A DNA stretch of 64,000 nucleotides from Qipengyuania vulgaris (GCF_009827325.1 NZ_WTYC01000001.1:248001-312000), one strand, 5' to 3'; positions 42,213-52,462 are shown, counted from the stretch's first letter. The notes: generated by a model not told the origin, from the letters alone. Numbers and translations are program-made.

Positions 42213-43456
42213 AAATCCTTTGCCAATCTCAGCCCGGTGAATTGCCAGCGCTGGTGGGGGTAGAAAAAGTTCCGGTAGCTGGCGCGCGAATGCCCCCGCG
42301 ACGTGGCACAGCTGGCGCCTTTCAAGACGAACTGGCCGCTCATGAACTTACCGTTATATTCGCCCACCGCGCCTTCTGCCGGCCGGAAGCGAGGATAGGG
42401 GAGATAGCCCGAGCGTGTGAACTGCCAGCAATCGCCAAACAGTCCATCGGAACCAATCGGGAGTGGCGGGGATGCATCGTCCAGCTGGTTGCCGCCCGAC
42501 GGATCATGGGCCGCTAGCTCGCCCTCCTGCCCGCGAGCGATAGCTTCCCACTCGAACTCCGTCGGCAGTCGCCGGCCTGCCCAGGTCGCGAACGCATCTG
42601 CTTCGTAATAGGAGATATGGGTGACCGGCGCATCGGGATTGCGGTCCTGCCAGCCGCCATGCGTGAAATGCTGCTGGCCACGCCAATAGGATGGCGCGCC
42701 GATCTTTTTTTCCTGCACCCAACCCCAGCCGTCCGACAGCCATAAGGCCGCCGTTTCATAGCCGCCATCGGCGATGAATTCAGCCCATTCGCCGTTGGTG
42801 ACGAGCCGCGATGAAAGAGCGAAGGGTTCCAGCAAAGCACGATGCGCCGGGCCTTCGTTGTCGAAGGCGAACCCATCCGCCTGATGCCCGATCCGGGCGA
42901 TACCGCCAGGATGTTCGTACCAATCGTCCGCCTGCTTCCGCGCCGCCGGGGTCGTATCCCACATGGCGGGACCGAGCGGGTTCTGGAAAAGGGCATGCTT
43001 GATGTCGGTCAGCAGCAGTTCCTGATGCTGCTGCTCATGCGCAAAGCCCAGTTCGATCAGCGGGCGCAGTTCTTCACGGTCCAGAAGCTGCTGCATGGCC
43101 TCGTCCACATGGGCGCGCCAGGAAAGAAGGTCCTGCAGTGTCGGACGCGACAACATCCCGCGGGAAAAGCGCGCGATCCGCTCACCTTCCGCCTCGTAAT
43201 AGGAATTGAATACGAAGGGCCAGTCATCGTCATAGAGTTGGTAGCCATTACCATGGTCGCGCAGGAGAAAGGTTTCCCAGAACCATGTTACGTGAGCCAG
43301 ATGCCATTTGGCCGGAGAGGCATCCTCCATCGACTGAAGTGTGGCGTCGGCTTCGGACAAAGGTTCGACCAATGCCTCGCTCAGAGCACGTACCCTGGCG
43401 TATTCTTCCTGAAGATCCCCTGCTTCTGCGGGACGGTTGGCCTGAACGCCAGGCAT
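42209..43456 (-). CDS. egtB: Ergothioneine biosynthesis protein EgtB (sulfoxide synthase)
   Basis: Iron-dependent enzyme of 415 residues joining hercynine to a thiol donor. An N-terminal DinB-like domain has WHLAHVTWFWETFLL and FAHEQQHQELLL (the His ligands), and a C-terminal formylglycine-generating/sulfatase-modifying domain runs from VTNGEWAEFI to HSRASYRNFFYPHQRW. The start ATG at 43456 has a strong AAAGGAGGG upstream; the longer open frame to 43513 does not. No egtA or egtC is nearby, so the donor may be cysteine rather than gamma-glutamylcysteine (inference). Confidence 0.94.
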   Translation of the reverse strand: MPGVQANRPAEAGDLQEEYARVRALSEALVEPLSEADATLQSMEDASPAKWHLAHVTWFWETFLLRDHGNGYQLYDDDWPFVFNSYYEAEGERIARFSRGMLSRPTLQDLLSWRAHVDEAMQQLLDREELRPLIELGFAHEQQHQELLLTDIKHALFQNPLGPAMWDTTPAARKQADDWYEHPGGIARIGHQADGFAFDNEGPAHRALLEPFALSSRLVTNGEWAEFIADGGYETAALWLSDGWGWVQEKKIGAPSYWRGQQHFTHGGWQDRNPDAPVTHISYYEADAFATWAGRRLPTEFEWEAIARGQEGELAAHDPSGGNQLDDASPPLPIGSDGLFGDCWQFTRSGYLPYPRFRPAEGAVGEYNGKFMSGQFVLKGASCATSRGHSRASYRNFFYPHQRWQFTGLRLAKDL

Positions 43457-43676
43457 AGTCCTGCCCTCCTTTGCAATTGCCGGAAGCGACAACCGGCAAG
43501 CACCATGGCGCATTTAAAACCCGGTTTAAAGGCCGCTATTCAATTCGAAGCGCAGATCGTCCGGATTGACCCAAGCCAACTCAGAAGTTGCTGCAAGCTT
43601 TCGAACCAGACGGCCCAAAGACCAAGATGTTCCAAGGGCTTGACACTTTTCAAATGCTGATGCCGCACAGACTAAA

Positions 43677-45053
43677 CTAGGCAGCGTTCGCCTGTTGATG
43701 TGCATGCTCTGCGTTGAGCGTCTCCGCTATGAGGAAAGCGAGTTCCAGCGATTGCGCGGCGTTGAGACGGGGATCGCAATGGGTGTGATAGCGATCCTTG
43801 AGCGCTTCGTCCGTGATGGCGACAGCACCGCCCACACACTCCGTGACGTCCTGCCCGGTCATCTCGACATGGATACCGCCAGGATGGGTCCCTTCGGCAC
43901 GGTGAACGGCGAAGAAGCCCTTCACTTCGGTCAGGATCCGGTCGAATGGACGGGTCTTGTAGCCGCTTTCCGATTTGACAACATTTCCATGCATCGGATC
44001 ACAGCTCCACACGACCGGATGACCTTCCGCCTTCACCGCACGGACAAGGCGCGGGAGGCCGTCTTCGACCTTGTCGTGTCCGAAGCGGCTGATCAGCGTG
44101 ATGCGTCCCGGCTCGCGCGCCGGATTAAGCGTATCGAGAAGACGCAACAGGGCGTCAGTTTCGAGGCTCGGACCGCATTTCATGCCAATCGGATTGCCGA
44201 TGCCGCGCGCGAATTCAACGTGAGCACTGCCATCGAACCTGGTGCGATCGCCAATCCAGACCATGTGCGCGCTGGTATCGTACCAATCTCCGGTCAGGCT
44301 GTCCTGGCGGGTCATGGCCTGTTCGTATGGCAGTAGCAGCGCCTCGTGGCTGGTGTAGAAGCTGGTGCCCTGCAGCTGCGGCACCGTTGCTGGATCGATC
44401 CCGCAGGCTTCCATGAAATCGAGCGATTCCCCAATCCGGTCGGCCACGTCAGAGAACTTGTCTGCCCAGGGGCTGCGCCCCATGAAATCCAGCGTCCACT
44501 GATGGACCTGCCGCAGGTTCGCATAGCCTCCGCCCGCAAAGGCGCGCAGCAGGTTCAGCGTGGCCGAGGCCTGGAAATAGGCACGGACCATACGCTGCGG
44601 ATCGTTAGTGCGGGTTGCCGCGTCGAATTCGATACCGTTGACGTTGTCGCCGAAATAACTCGGCAACGTCACTTCGCCCTGAGTTTCGAAATCCGAACTG
44701 CGGGGCTTGGCGAACTGGCCCGCCATGCGCCCGACCTTCACTACCGGCTTCTTGCTGGCGAACGTCATCACAACCGCCATCTGCAGAAGCACGCGAAAGG
44801 TATCGCGAATGTTGTTCGGATGAAATTCCGCAAAGCTTTCCGCGCAATCGCCGCCCTGTAACAGGAACGCGTTTCCTTGCGCCACTTCTGCCAGATCGGC
44901 CTTAAGCGCACGCGCTTCGCCCGCGAAGACAAGCGGAGGATGGCTGGCGAGCGCCTGGGTAGCCTCGTCGAGCGCTGCGGCGTCTTCATAGCGCGGCAGG
45001 TGCTTCGCTTCGAAGCTCTGCCAGCTATCGGGTGCCCATTCGCGTGCCATCAT
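43677..45053 (-). CDS. Class II 3-deoxy-7-phosphoheptulonate synthase
   Basis: First enzyme of the shikimate pathway, condensing PEP and erythrose 4-phosphate, 458 residues. The class II features [63 protein letters not shown] and WSCDPMHGN are all present. Plant-type or bacterial class II enzymes are usually 450-475 residues. Tandem ATG codons at 45053 and 45050 make the start uncertain by one residue. Confidence 0.95.
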   Translation of the reverse strand: MMAREWAPDSWQSFEAKHLPRYEDAAALDEATQALASHPPLVFAGEARALKADLAEVAQGNAFLLQGGDCAESFAEFHPNNIRDTFRVLLQMAVVMTFASKKPVVKVGRMAGQFAKPRSSDFETQGEVTLPSYFGDNVNGIEFDAATRTNDPQRMVRAYFQASATLNLLRAFAGGGYANLRQVHQWTLDFMGRSPWADKFSDVADRIGESLDFMEACGIDPATVPQLQGTSFYTSHEALLLPYEQAMTRQDSLTGDWYDTSAHMVWIGDRTRFDGSAHVEFARGIGNPIGMKCGPSLETDALLRLLDTLNPAREPGRITLISRFGHDKVEDGLPRLVRAVKAEGHPVVWSCDPMHGNVVKSESGYKTRPFDRILTEVKGFFAVHRAEGTHPGGIHVEMTGQDVTECVGGAVAITDEALKDRYHTHCDPRLNAAQSLELAFLIAETLNAEHAHQQANAA

Positions 45054-45157
45054 TCATCCAGTACCTGCCTAATCGGCCTGAAACCCAAGCCGACGGGCCC
45101 TATTCGCGCAAGCAGCATAAACTTGGCCAGCGCAAAAGAGCGATTGCCCTGATCGGC

Positions 45158-48097
45158 TCAGCGGCCGCTTTGCGCCGTGACGCTTGCTCCCCCAGCGGCG
45201 GTCGCAAGCTGTTCGCCTTCGGGAATCACGGCCATACGCCAGCCGTCGGCACCGCCGAAATATTCGCGGGCCAGTGCCAGCATCGCTTCGGGCGTGGTCT
45301 GCGAATAATCGTTGATCAAGCCCCGCAGCGCCTGCATCCGGCGCGGGTCTTGCGTCGAACCTTCGAGCTCGAGCAAGTAGAAGTAGTTCCCGCTCGAAAT
45401 CCGCTCGTAGTAATTGCGCAGCGGTTCGGTTGCTCGTGCAAGTTCATCCGGCGTGGGCGGTGTCTGGGTCAGTTCGCTCGCAATCCGGTCGGCCTCGGCA
45501 AAGAATACCGGAACATCTTTCGGTTGGAGCTGGGCGAAGCCGGTGATCGAACCGCCGCTATCGACATCGGTCGGCCAGTCCAACTGGACCGAGGGGGAGT
45601 AACTTGCCCCCGCCTTCTCACGCATCGCGTCGAGCAGGCGATTGCTGAACACCTCGGTAAGGATTGCCAGCTGCCGCGACTTGCGGATTTCGTCCATGCC
45701 CCCTCCGGTAGGCCAGGAAATGACCGCCGCAGCCTGGTTCGCCTCGCCCTTGTGGTAACGCACGACTGTTTCGCCCGCCGGTGCTATCTCGATCGCACGA
45801 TCGAGCACGGCAGGCGCGATCGGCTGTCGATCGGGCAGAGCGCCGAAGGTCCGGGAAAGCGTCTGCACCGCCTCTTCGCTATCGAAGTCTCCGAAAATCA
45901 GCACCTCGACCGGTCCCTGCGCCAAGATCGGCTCCCACACTTCGCGGAAACCCTCGACCGAAGTATTCTCCAGCTCTTGCGGGGACGCCGTGCGGAAAAT
46001 CGGGTTCTCGTCGTAGATGTAATATTCGAGATCGCGGTTCAACACGCCGCCGGGGCTCGATGCATAGCTCTCGTAGGCGAGCCGTGCCGCCGCCTTGGCG
46101 CGGGCGACGGGATTGGGGTCCCAGCGCGGCATGCCAAGCTTGGCTGCAAAGAGATACAACTGGTCAGCCAGGTCCTGACGCCGCGTCTGTGCACCGAAGG
46201 TAAAGGTGCCTTCTTCGATTCCGAACTCGAAGCCCATCTTGCGGCCGGTTGAAATACGGTCGAGCTCTTCCTGACCGAGTTCACCCAGCCCGGATTGGAT
46301 AAGGGCCGACTGACCAAGATCGATATAGGGTGCATCTTCGGGATCGAAGGCGCGCAGCCCTGCACCGAAACGAACCTTCACCGCGACGCGGCCCGGCTCG
46401 TGCGTGTTTGCCATCAACAGCGCCGTTACGCCGTTGGCGAATTCGATCCGTTCGACATTGCCAATCCCGTGGGGCTCACGCGCAACCACCTCACCGGGCG
46501 TGCCGATCTGCGGCAGGTCGTCGAAGCTGATGTCCTGCGCAGCAAGACGCGCATTGTCGGCAGCGTCGACGGGCTCGAGAAGCGCAGTCTTGAGAGCTGC
46601 CTCGCTCACATCGGAAGCCTCGGGCGTGACGTAGGTTGCCCGAATGACCTCGCCTTCGAAGAGTTCGCGCGTTTCTTCGAGCACGGTCTGCGGCGTTGCC
46701 TTTGCCTTCATCGAATTGAAAACCATGAGGAAAGTCTCTGGTGCAGCAATGGCTTCGCGAATATCGACCGCGTTGACCAGATCGTCGGCATAGTTCGACC
46801 CTGCCAGAACCGAACGCTGCTCGACCATATTGGCGTATCCGACTTCCATTTCGGCCAGTTCCCGATCCATCTCCTCCTGCGTCGGGGGATTGGCTAGCGC
46901 ATCGGCGATAACACCGCGGACATCCTCAAGCGCAGCTTCCCAGTCTTCCGTAAGCGGGGCGAACTGCACGAGCGTCGCATGGGTCGAGCGGCTGATCTTG
47001 GACTCGCTGGCCTGCGCGTAGAGATAACTGCCACCAGCCCGCGCACGCGCTTCCAAACGGCGATTGATCAGCGAAAGCGCCAGCTGTTCCTGCAGGCGAC
47101 CCTCGTTATAGACGACGGTATCGTCTACCTGACGCCAAGGGCGGAAATAACCATAGGTGAAGCCTCTCGGAAGCGTCGGTTCGACAATTACCGCAACCTC
47201 GCCCACCGGGTTGGCAGGATCTGCATTGGCCGGAGGGACCGGGTCCCCGAAATCGGGCGCTTCGGCAGGAGTGCCGGCCACCTCCCAATCGGAGAAATAT
47301 TTCTCCACCATCGAAGCAAAGAGCAGCGGATCGAGATCGCCTACCACAGAGATGACGGTGTTCTCGGGACGATACCAACGGTTGTAGAATTCGCCGACCG
47401 ACTGCCCGCTGGCGGAATTCAGGCTGTCTTCGGTGCCGATGGTGATGCGTTCTGCAAGCCGCTGGCCTGCGAACAGGGTCTGGAGGGTCCGTTCGCTCAC
47501 TCGCTCGCCAACACCGCCACGCTCCCGCTTCTCTGCGAGAACGATCGGAACCTCGGCCCGGACGTTAGCATCTGAAAGAACAGGCTCGCGGATCATGCCG
47601 GAGATGAGCCTCATGCTCTCATCCAGCTTCTGCGCGTTCACATCCGGCAGGTCGAGCTTGTAGACCGTATGCGTCGGACTGGTTTCGGCATTGGTATCGC
47701 TGCCGAATGTCGCTCCCAAGCGCTGCCATGTCGGAATGGCTTCGGCACGCCCGAGATACTTGCTCTCACGGAACAACAGGTGCTCTAATAAGTGCGCATA
47801 GCCGAGTTCGTTGTCCTCTTCGTACAGCGAGCCTGCATCGATCCGTACCCGGATCGAGACCTGGCCGGGCGGAACCCCGTTCTCGCGCACGCCATAGCGA
47901 ATGCCGTTCTCCAACTCGCCGAACAGCCATTCCTCGTCCTGCGGAACGTCGCTGTTCTCGTAAATCCAGGGAACTTCCGTCTCGGCCTGCAGCGATTCCG
48001 GCCGCTCGAGTTCCTGAGCGGGAAGGGTCTGCGGGACAAGCAGCAGAAGAGGAAAGACAAACGCGAAACGCCGAGCGGCGCGCAGGGGATCAGTCAT
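45158..48097 (-). CDS. Periplasmic M16 family metallopeptidase, two-module
   Basis: A 979-residue exported protease (signal peptide FAFVFPLLLLVPQTLPAQ at residues 11-28). The inverted zinc motif HLLEH is at residues 102-106, and VRIDAGSLYEEDNELGYA precedes it. Inactive M16C domains and a second M16 pair (about residues 540-950) follow, as in pitrilysin-like or PqqL-like proteins. It probably degrades small peptides in the periplasm. Divergent from nfuA with 113 bases between. Confidence 0.93.
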   Translation of the reverse strand: MTDPLRAARRFAFVFPLLLLVPQTLPAQELERPESLQAETEVPWIYENSDVPQDEEWLFGELENGIRYGVRENGVPPGQVSIRVRIDAGSLYEEDNELGYAHLLEHLLFRESKYLGRAEAIPTWQRLGATFGSDTNAETSPTHTVYKLDLPDVNAQKLDESMRLISGMIREPVLSDANVRAEVPIVLAEKRERGGVGERVSERTLQTLFAGQRLAERITIGTEDSLNSASGQSVGEFYNRWYRPENTVISVVGDLDPLLFASMVEKYFSDWEVAGTPAEAPDFGDPVPPANADPANPVGEVAVIVEPTLPRGFTYGYFRPWRQVDDTVVYNEGRLQEQLALSLINRRLEARARAGGSYLYAQASESKISRSTHATLVQFAPLTEDWEAALEDVRGVIADALANPPTQEEMDRELAEMEVGYANMVEQRSVLAGSNYADDLVNAVDIREAIAAPETFLMVFNSMKAKATPQTVLEETRELFEGEVIRATYVTPEASDVSEAALKTALLEPVDAADNARLAAQDISFDDLPQIGTPGEVVAREPHGIGNVERIEFANGVTALLMANTHEPGRVAVKVRFGAGLRAFDPEDAPYIDLGQSALIQSGLGELGQEELDRISTGRKMGFEFGIEEGTFTFGAQTRRQDLADQLYLFAAKLGMPRWDPNPVARAKAAARLAYESYASSPGGVLNRDLEYYIYDENPIFRTASPQELENTSVEGFREVWEPILAQGPVEVLIFGDFDSEEAVQTLSRTFGALPDRQPIAPAVLDRAIEIAPAGETVVRYHKGEANQAAAVISWPTGGGMDEIRKSRQLAILTEVFSNRLLDAMREKAGASYSPSVQLDWPTDVDSGGSITGFAQLQPKDVPVFFAEADRIASELTQTPPTPDELARATEPLRNYYERISSGNYFYLLELEGSTQDPRRMQALRGLINDYSQTTPEAMLALAREYFGGADGWRMAVIPEGEQLATAAGGASVTAQSGR

Positions 48098-48210
48098 GAC
48101 GCGGCATATAGGCGCCGGGGTTCTGAAGCGCCAGTGAATGAAAGGAAAAGCATCGGCTGGCAGACCAAGTATGGCTTGTCCGACCCTGCCCTCGCTCCTA
48201 CATCTCGGTC

Positions 48211-48792
48211 ATGTTCATCGAAACCGAAACCACGCCCAATCCGGCCAGTCTCAAGTTCCTGCCCGGCCGTCCCGTCATGAGCCAGGGTACGCGCGAATTC
48301 GCCACGCCTGAAGCGGCCGAGGCCAGCCCGCTGGCGCAGGCCGTTTTCGATACCGGCGAGGTCGTCAACGTCTTCTTCGGCGGTGATTTCATTTCCGTCA
48401 CGGCAGCGCCGGGCGTCAACTGGTCGGATCTCAAGCCTCAGGTCCTGTCGATCCTGCTCGATCATTTCGTTTCAGAAGCACCGCTTTTCGCACCCGGAAC
48501 GGCTGGAGACATTTCCGTGCCAGCTGAAGACGATGCGCTGCTGGTCGAGGAAAACGAGGCCGATGCCGACATCGTCTCCCAAATCAACGAACTTCTCGAA
48601 ACGCGCGTTCGTCCGGCGGTCGCGGGAGATGGCGGAGATATCCAGTATCGCGGCTTCAAGGACGGGGTCGTTTACCTGCAGATGCAGGGTGCATGCTCTG
48701 GATGTCCCTCTTCGACTGCAACGCTGAAGCATGGTATTGAAGGCTTGCTGAAACATTACGTCCCCGAGGTCGTTGAAGTCCGCGCAGCCTGA
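48211..48792 (+). CDS. nfuA: NifU/Nfu-type Fe-S scaffold protein
   Basis: A 193-residue protein with an N-terminal Nfu domain (MFIETETTPNPASLKFLPGR) and a C-terminal NifU-like domain carrying the cluster-binding CSGCPSS. It delivers Fe-S clusters to client proteins. This two-domain form is usual in alphaproteobacteria and mitochondria. It begins the plus-strand block nfuA, rutE-like, tsaB, rimI, mucR, fur, plsC. Confidence 0.95.
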   Translation: MFIETETTPNPASLKFLPGRPVMSQGTREFATPEAAEASPLAQAVFDTGEVVNVFFGGDFISVTAAPGVNWSDLKPQVLSILLDHFVSEAPLFAPGTAGDISVPAEDDALLVEENEADADIVSQINELLETRVRPAVAGDGGDIQYRGFKDGVVYLQMQGACSGCPSSTATLKHGIEGLLKHYVPEVVEVRAA

Positions 48793-48824
48793 CTGTTTTG
48801 CGAACCTAGACTCCAAGGATCTAC

Positions 48825-49433
48825 ATGACCCAGCAATTCCACGACAACCACCTGTCGGCCAACGCACTCGACCAGATCTTCCGTGAAGCGCGCAGCTATA
48901 ACGGATGGCACGACAAGGCCGTGACCGAAGAACAGATCCATCAGATTTATGAGTTGATGAAGATGGGACCGACGTCGGCCAATATGCAGCCGGCACGTCT
49001 CGTATGGTGCAAGTCGCAGGAATCGCGCGACCAGCTCGCCGAATTCGCGTCGGACGCGAACAAGAAGAAGATCAAGACGGCACCGGTCGTGGTAATCATC
49101 GGTTACGACATCGATTTTCACGAGGAACTGCCTTGGCTGTTCCCCCATACGGACGCCAAGAGCTGGTTCGAAGGGGACGAGGAAGGGCGCAAGCAAGGTG
49201 CAGCGCGCAATTCTGCCCTTCAGGGTGCCTATCTGATGATCGCCGCCCGCGCGCTGGGCCTCGATTGCGGCCCGATGTCCGGCGTCGATCTCGACAAGAT
49301 TACCGATCAATTCTTTGCCGACCAGCCGCGTCACAGGGCCGACTGGGTTTGCGCGATCGGTTATGGCGACAAGGAAACGATCTTCGATCGCAGCCCTCGT
49401 CCCGATTTCGGCAAGTTCAATCGCATAGACTGA
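48825..49433 (+). CDS. rutE: Malonic semialdehyde reductase-like nitroreductase (RutE family)
   Basis: A 202-residue FMN-type protein reading LDQIFREARSYNGWHDKAVT, GPTSANMQPARLVWC, and LQGAYLMIAARALGLDCGPM. This is the RutE/HadB branch, which reduces malonic semialdehyde in pyrimidine catabolism or acts more broadly. No other rut genes are nearby, so the physiological substrate is open. Confidence 0.9.
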   Translation: MTQQFHDNHLSANALDQIFREARSYNGWHDKAVTEEQIHQIYELMKMGPTSANMQPARLVWCKSQESRDQLAEFASDANKKKIKTAPVVVIIGYDIDFHEELPWLFPHTDAKSWFEGDEEGRKQGAARNSALQGAYLMIAARALGLDCGPMSGVDLDKITDQFFADQPRHRADWVCAIGYGDKETIFDRSPRPDFGKFNRID

Positions 49434-49469
49434 CTTGAAGCGGGTAGCCGCCTGATGCAAGGCAGTGGG

Positions 49470-50084
49470 ATGCGCACGCTTGCTATAGAAACTGCCGGCG
49501 AGGCATGCTCGGTCGCCTTGTTCGGGGACGGCGAATTGCTCGGCCATGGTCACGAAACGATCGGCCGAGGCCATGCCGAACGATTGGTCCCGATGATCGC
49601 TGGGCTGCCGGACAAGGGGCGAGCGCAGGAAATCCTAGTTTCGCTCGGCCCGGGCAGCTTCACCGGCGTGAGGATAGGACTTGCTGCGGCACGCGCGCTT
49701 GGCCTGGCCTGGGGGGCGATGGTTCGCGGCTATCCCACTCTGGCGCTGGTTGCCGCGATGGCGCGCGGCGATGGCTCAGATGACGTCGGTGTATGCATGA
49801 ACGGGGGCCATGGTGAATGGTTCGTCCAATCCTTCGATGCGGATGGCCGACCCGCGGGAGCGTTATCCTCTCGGCCCCCAGCCGAAGCGATCGCCACTCT
49901 TTCCGAGAATGTGATCGCGGGCAATCGCGCGGCCCAATTCGCCGAAATGGCCGATGGGGACGCCAACGCTCTCGACCTTCTGGCTGACGCGCGCCATGCA
50001 CTTTCAATACCGCGCGACTTGCTGACCGATACTCTGTCACCGATCTATGGCCGCGCGCCAGACGCAAAGCTGCCCTCCCAATGA
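49470..50084 (+). CDS. tsaB: tRNA threonylcarbamoyladenosine biosynthesis protein TsaB
   Basis: Partner of TsaD in t6A37 modification of tRNA, 204 residues. MRTLAIETAGEACSVALF, HAERLVPMIAGL and SLGPGSFTGVRIGLAAARAL match TsaB. I choose the ATG at 49470, which gives the usual short N-terminus; the ATG at 49455 is also in frame. Its stop overlaps the rimI ATG. Confidence 0.94.
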   Translation: MRTLAIETAGEACSVALFGDGELLGHGHETIGRGHAERLVPMIAGLPDKGRAQEILVSLGPGSFTGVRIGLAAARALGLAWGAMVRGYPTLALVAAMARGDGSDDVGVCMNGGHGEWFVQSFDADGRPAGALSSRPPAEAIATLSENVIAGNRAAQFAEMADGDANALDLLADARHALSIPRDLLTDTLSPIYGRAPDAKLPSQ

Positions 50085-50533
50085 CCGATCTTGATCGTCT
50101 CATGGAAGTGATGGAAACCAGCTTCGATCCTCACTACCGCGAAGCGTGGACGCGGCGGCAGGTGGAAGATTCACTGTCGCTTCCTTCAACCTACATGATC
50201 CTCGTCGATCCCGCTGGCGAGGAACCCGCCGACGGGCAAACCGCAGCCGGCTTCGTTCTGGCCCGGCAAGCGGCAGACGAGATCGAGTTGCTCTTGATCG
50301 CCGTTGTTCCTGATTTCAGGGGCAACGGTTTGGGCCGGAAGCTCCTGCATCAATTCTTCCAGACTGCCCGCGACCGCTCTGCGGCCCGCGTCTTCCTCGA
50401 AATGCGCGCGAACAACCCGGCGGAATCCCTCTACCGCTCGGAAGGTTTCGTCCAGATCGGTCAGCGGTGCAAATACTATCGCACCATTACTGGTGAAAGG
50501 ATCGACGCGCTGACTTTTGCAAAAACTGTCTGA
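50081..50533 (+). CDS. rimI: Ribosomal protein alanine N-acetyltransferase family protein
   Basis: GNAT acetyltransferase of 150 residues with AWTRRQVEDSL, the acetyl-CoA P-loop in VVPDFRGNGLGRKLLHQFF and LEMRANNPAESLYRSEGF. Linked to tsaB by a four-base overlap, as often in bacteria. The substrate could be S18 or another N-terminus. Confidence 0.9.
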   Translation: MTDLDRLMEVMETSFDPHYREAWTRRQVEDSLSLPSTYMILVDPAGEEPADGQTAAGFVLARQAADEIELLLIAVVPDFRGNGLGRKLLHQFFQTARDRSAARVFLEMRANNPAESLYRSEGFVQIGQRCKYYRTITGERIDALTFAKTV

Positions 50534-50651
50534 GCTTCAACAATTGCGGTAGGAAGTTGTAGAGGTGCGACAAATTTGGCGGAAAATTACAATTTCCAGT
50601 AGACACTTAGAAATGGTATGAATAGGCGAACAAAAAACTGGAGTTTGCCTA

Positions 50652-51089
50652 ATGGATCAGTTCGAAACCGATATATCCGAAACCTTGATTACCTTGACTT
50701 CGGATATTGTTGCCGCCCACGTTTCCAATAATAGCGTTTCCGTGGAAGATGTTCCGACTTTGATTTCAAACGTTTATTCGGCGCTCAGCAATCTCGGCGG
50801 CGCCGGTTCGGCCGAAGAAACCCGTCCCGACCCTGCCGTTTCCGTACGGGCCTCGGTCAAGAAAGACCACATCATCTGCCTCGACTGCGGCAAGAAGATG
50901 AAGATGCTCAAACGTCACCTTTCGACAGAACACGATATGACGCCGGAAGAATATCGCCAGCGCTGGGACCTCTCTTCAGATTATCCGATGGTCGCGCCCG
51001 AATATGCCGATACCCGCCGTGATCTTGCCAAGAAGATCGGACTTGGTCGCAAGCCCGGTCAGAAGCGCGGTCGGAAAAAGGCTTCGTAA
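50652..51089 (+). CDS. MucR family zinc-finger transcriptional regulator
   Basis: A 145-residue Ros/MucR-type protein. An N-terminal oligomerisation region (residues 1-55) precedes a C2H2-like finger: ICLDCGKKMKMLKRHLSTEH, then DMTPEEYRQRWDLSSDYPMV. A basic tail (RKPGQKRGRKKAS) ends the chain. MucR proteins bind AT-rich promoters and act as H-NS-like organisers in alphaproteobacteria. The AT-rich 118 bases upstream probably contain its own promoter and binding sites. Confidence 0.94.
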   Translation: MDQFETDISETLITLTSDIVAAHVSNNSVSVEDVPTLISNVYSALSNLGGAGSAEETRPDPAVSVRASVKKDHIICLDCGKKMKMLKRHLSTEHDMTPEEYRQRWDLSSDYPMVAPEYADTRRDLAKKIGLGRKPGQKRGRKKAS

Positions 51090-51165
51090 AAGCTCTTCGC
51101 TTTACCTTGAGATGGACGCCTCTGCCCGATAAGGGTACGGCGCGTCATTCATTCAGGAAACCGAA

Positions 51166-51588
51166 TTGCACCAGCGTATCGATCTCGAACAGCTCTGCGC
51201 CGACAAGGGCCTGAGGATTACCGAACAGCGGCGCGTGATCGCGCGGGTTCTGTCCGAAGCCGATGACCATCCCGATGTGGAAATGGTTCATGACCGCGCG
51301 AACAAGATCGATCCAGGCATTTCGATTGCCACGGTCTACCGCACGGTCCGCCTGTTCGAAGAAGCCGGCATTCTTGACCGGCATGATTTCGGAGACGGCC
51401 GCGCGCGTTATGAAGCCGCTCCCGAGGCACATCACGATCATCTCATCGACGTTGAGACCGGCAAGGTCGTCGAATTCGTCGATCCAGAGCTTGAGGCTCT
51501 GCAGAAGCAGATAGCGGAAAAGCTAGGCTACCGCCTCGTCGATCACCGGATGGAACTCTATGGCGTCCGGCTCGACCGCGAGAGTTGA
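51166..51588 (+). CDS. fur: Fur family transcriptional regulator
   Basis: A 140-residue protein with the winged helix at residues 8-85 (RITEQRRVIARVL, ISIATVYRTVRLFEEAGIL) and the metal-site region APEAHHDHLIDVETGKVVEF. There is no CxxC structural zinc motif. It could be a Fur/Mur-type iron or manganese regulator. The start is a TTG at 51166 since no ATG precedes the conserved helix. The 3' end overlaps plsC by 29 bases. Confidence 0.92.
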   Translation: MHQRIDLEQLCADKGLRITEQRRVIARVLSEADDHPDVEMVHDRANKIDPGISIATVYRTVRLFEEAGILDRHDFGDGRARYEAAPEAHHDHLIDVETGKVVEFVDPELEALQKQIAEKLGYRLVDHRMELYGVRLDRES

Positions 51589-52462
51589 ACGCAAGCTCGC
51601 GCGCTACTCCGATAAACGGCTGGCGGCTGCGCGGGGTCAGAAAGTCCCGCTTACAATCGCAGGATGGGCGCGGTTCATTCTGCGAACAATCGGCATACTT
51701 GTCCTGCTGCTCGTATTCGTGCCGCTGCACTACGCCTATCGCATCTTTGCCTATGGCTCGCCCTTCCCCATGCTGTTCCTTCGCTACACGGCCAGAGTGG
51801 TTGGCGCGAAGGTAAGGGTTTCCGGTACACCGCTACGCCGCGATGTCTTCTTCATCGCCAATCATATCTCCTGGATCGACATTCTGGCCATGGCCGGTGC
51901 CAGTGGCACCGCCTTCGTCGCTAAATGGGAATTGAGCCAGGTCCCGGTGATCGGATGGCTTTGCAGCCTCAACCGCACGGTCTTCGTGAAGCGCGAACAT
52001 CGCATGGGCGTGGCCGAACAGATCAATGCGTTGAAAGAAGCCCTCCACGACAACTGGTCGGTAACCGTGTTTCCCGAAGGCACCGTGACCGACGGCCATT
52101 CTCTCTTGCCCTTCAAATCCTCGATGATCTCGGTTCTGGAGCCACCGCCAGCGGGCGTGATGGTGCAGCCCGTCGTGCTCGATTACGGGCTGAACTCGGA
52201 AGAAATCGCTTGGATCGGTGAAGAGAGCGGTCTGCACAATGCCATGCGCATAATGGCCCGTCGCGGGTCCTTCGATCTGCGGATTACCTATCTCGAGCCC
52301 TTCAGCCCGGAACACCATCGCGGTCGCAAGGCTATTGCCGCCAAGGCGCGCGCAGAGATCGAAGAACAGCTTGTTGCCAATCTCGGCAAACCGCTGCGCG
52401 ATTACCAGCACGTGGTCGAAGCGGTCCGCTATCGTCCGCGCGAAGCAACTGACGCCAACTAG
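51560..52462 (+). CDS. plsC: 1-acyl-sn-glycerol-3-phosphate acyltransferase-like protein
   Basis: A 300-residue membrane-bound acyltransferase with an N-terminal helix (residues about 38-60). The catalytic motif is FIANHISWIDILAMAG (HxxxxD-like), and FPEGTVTDG is the substrate-binding motif. It likely makes phosphatidic acid or modifies another lipid. It overlaps fur by 29 bases and shares the bases CTAG at its end with the lysR-type gene on the other strand. Confidence 0.9.
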   Translation: MASGSTARVERKLARYSDKRLAAARGQKVPLTIAGWARFILRTIGILVLLLVFVPLHYAYRIFAYGSPFPMLFLRYTARVVGAKVRVSGTPLRRDVFFIANHISWIDILAMAGASGTAFVAKWELSQVPVIGWLCSLNRTVFVKREHRMGVAEQINALKEALHDNWSVTVFPEGTVTDGHSLLPFKSSMISVLEPPPAGVMVQPVVLDYGLNSEEIAWIGEESGLHNAMRIMARRGSFDLRITYLEPFSPEHHRGRKAIAAKARAEIEEQLVANLGKPLRDYQHVVEAVRYRPREATDAN

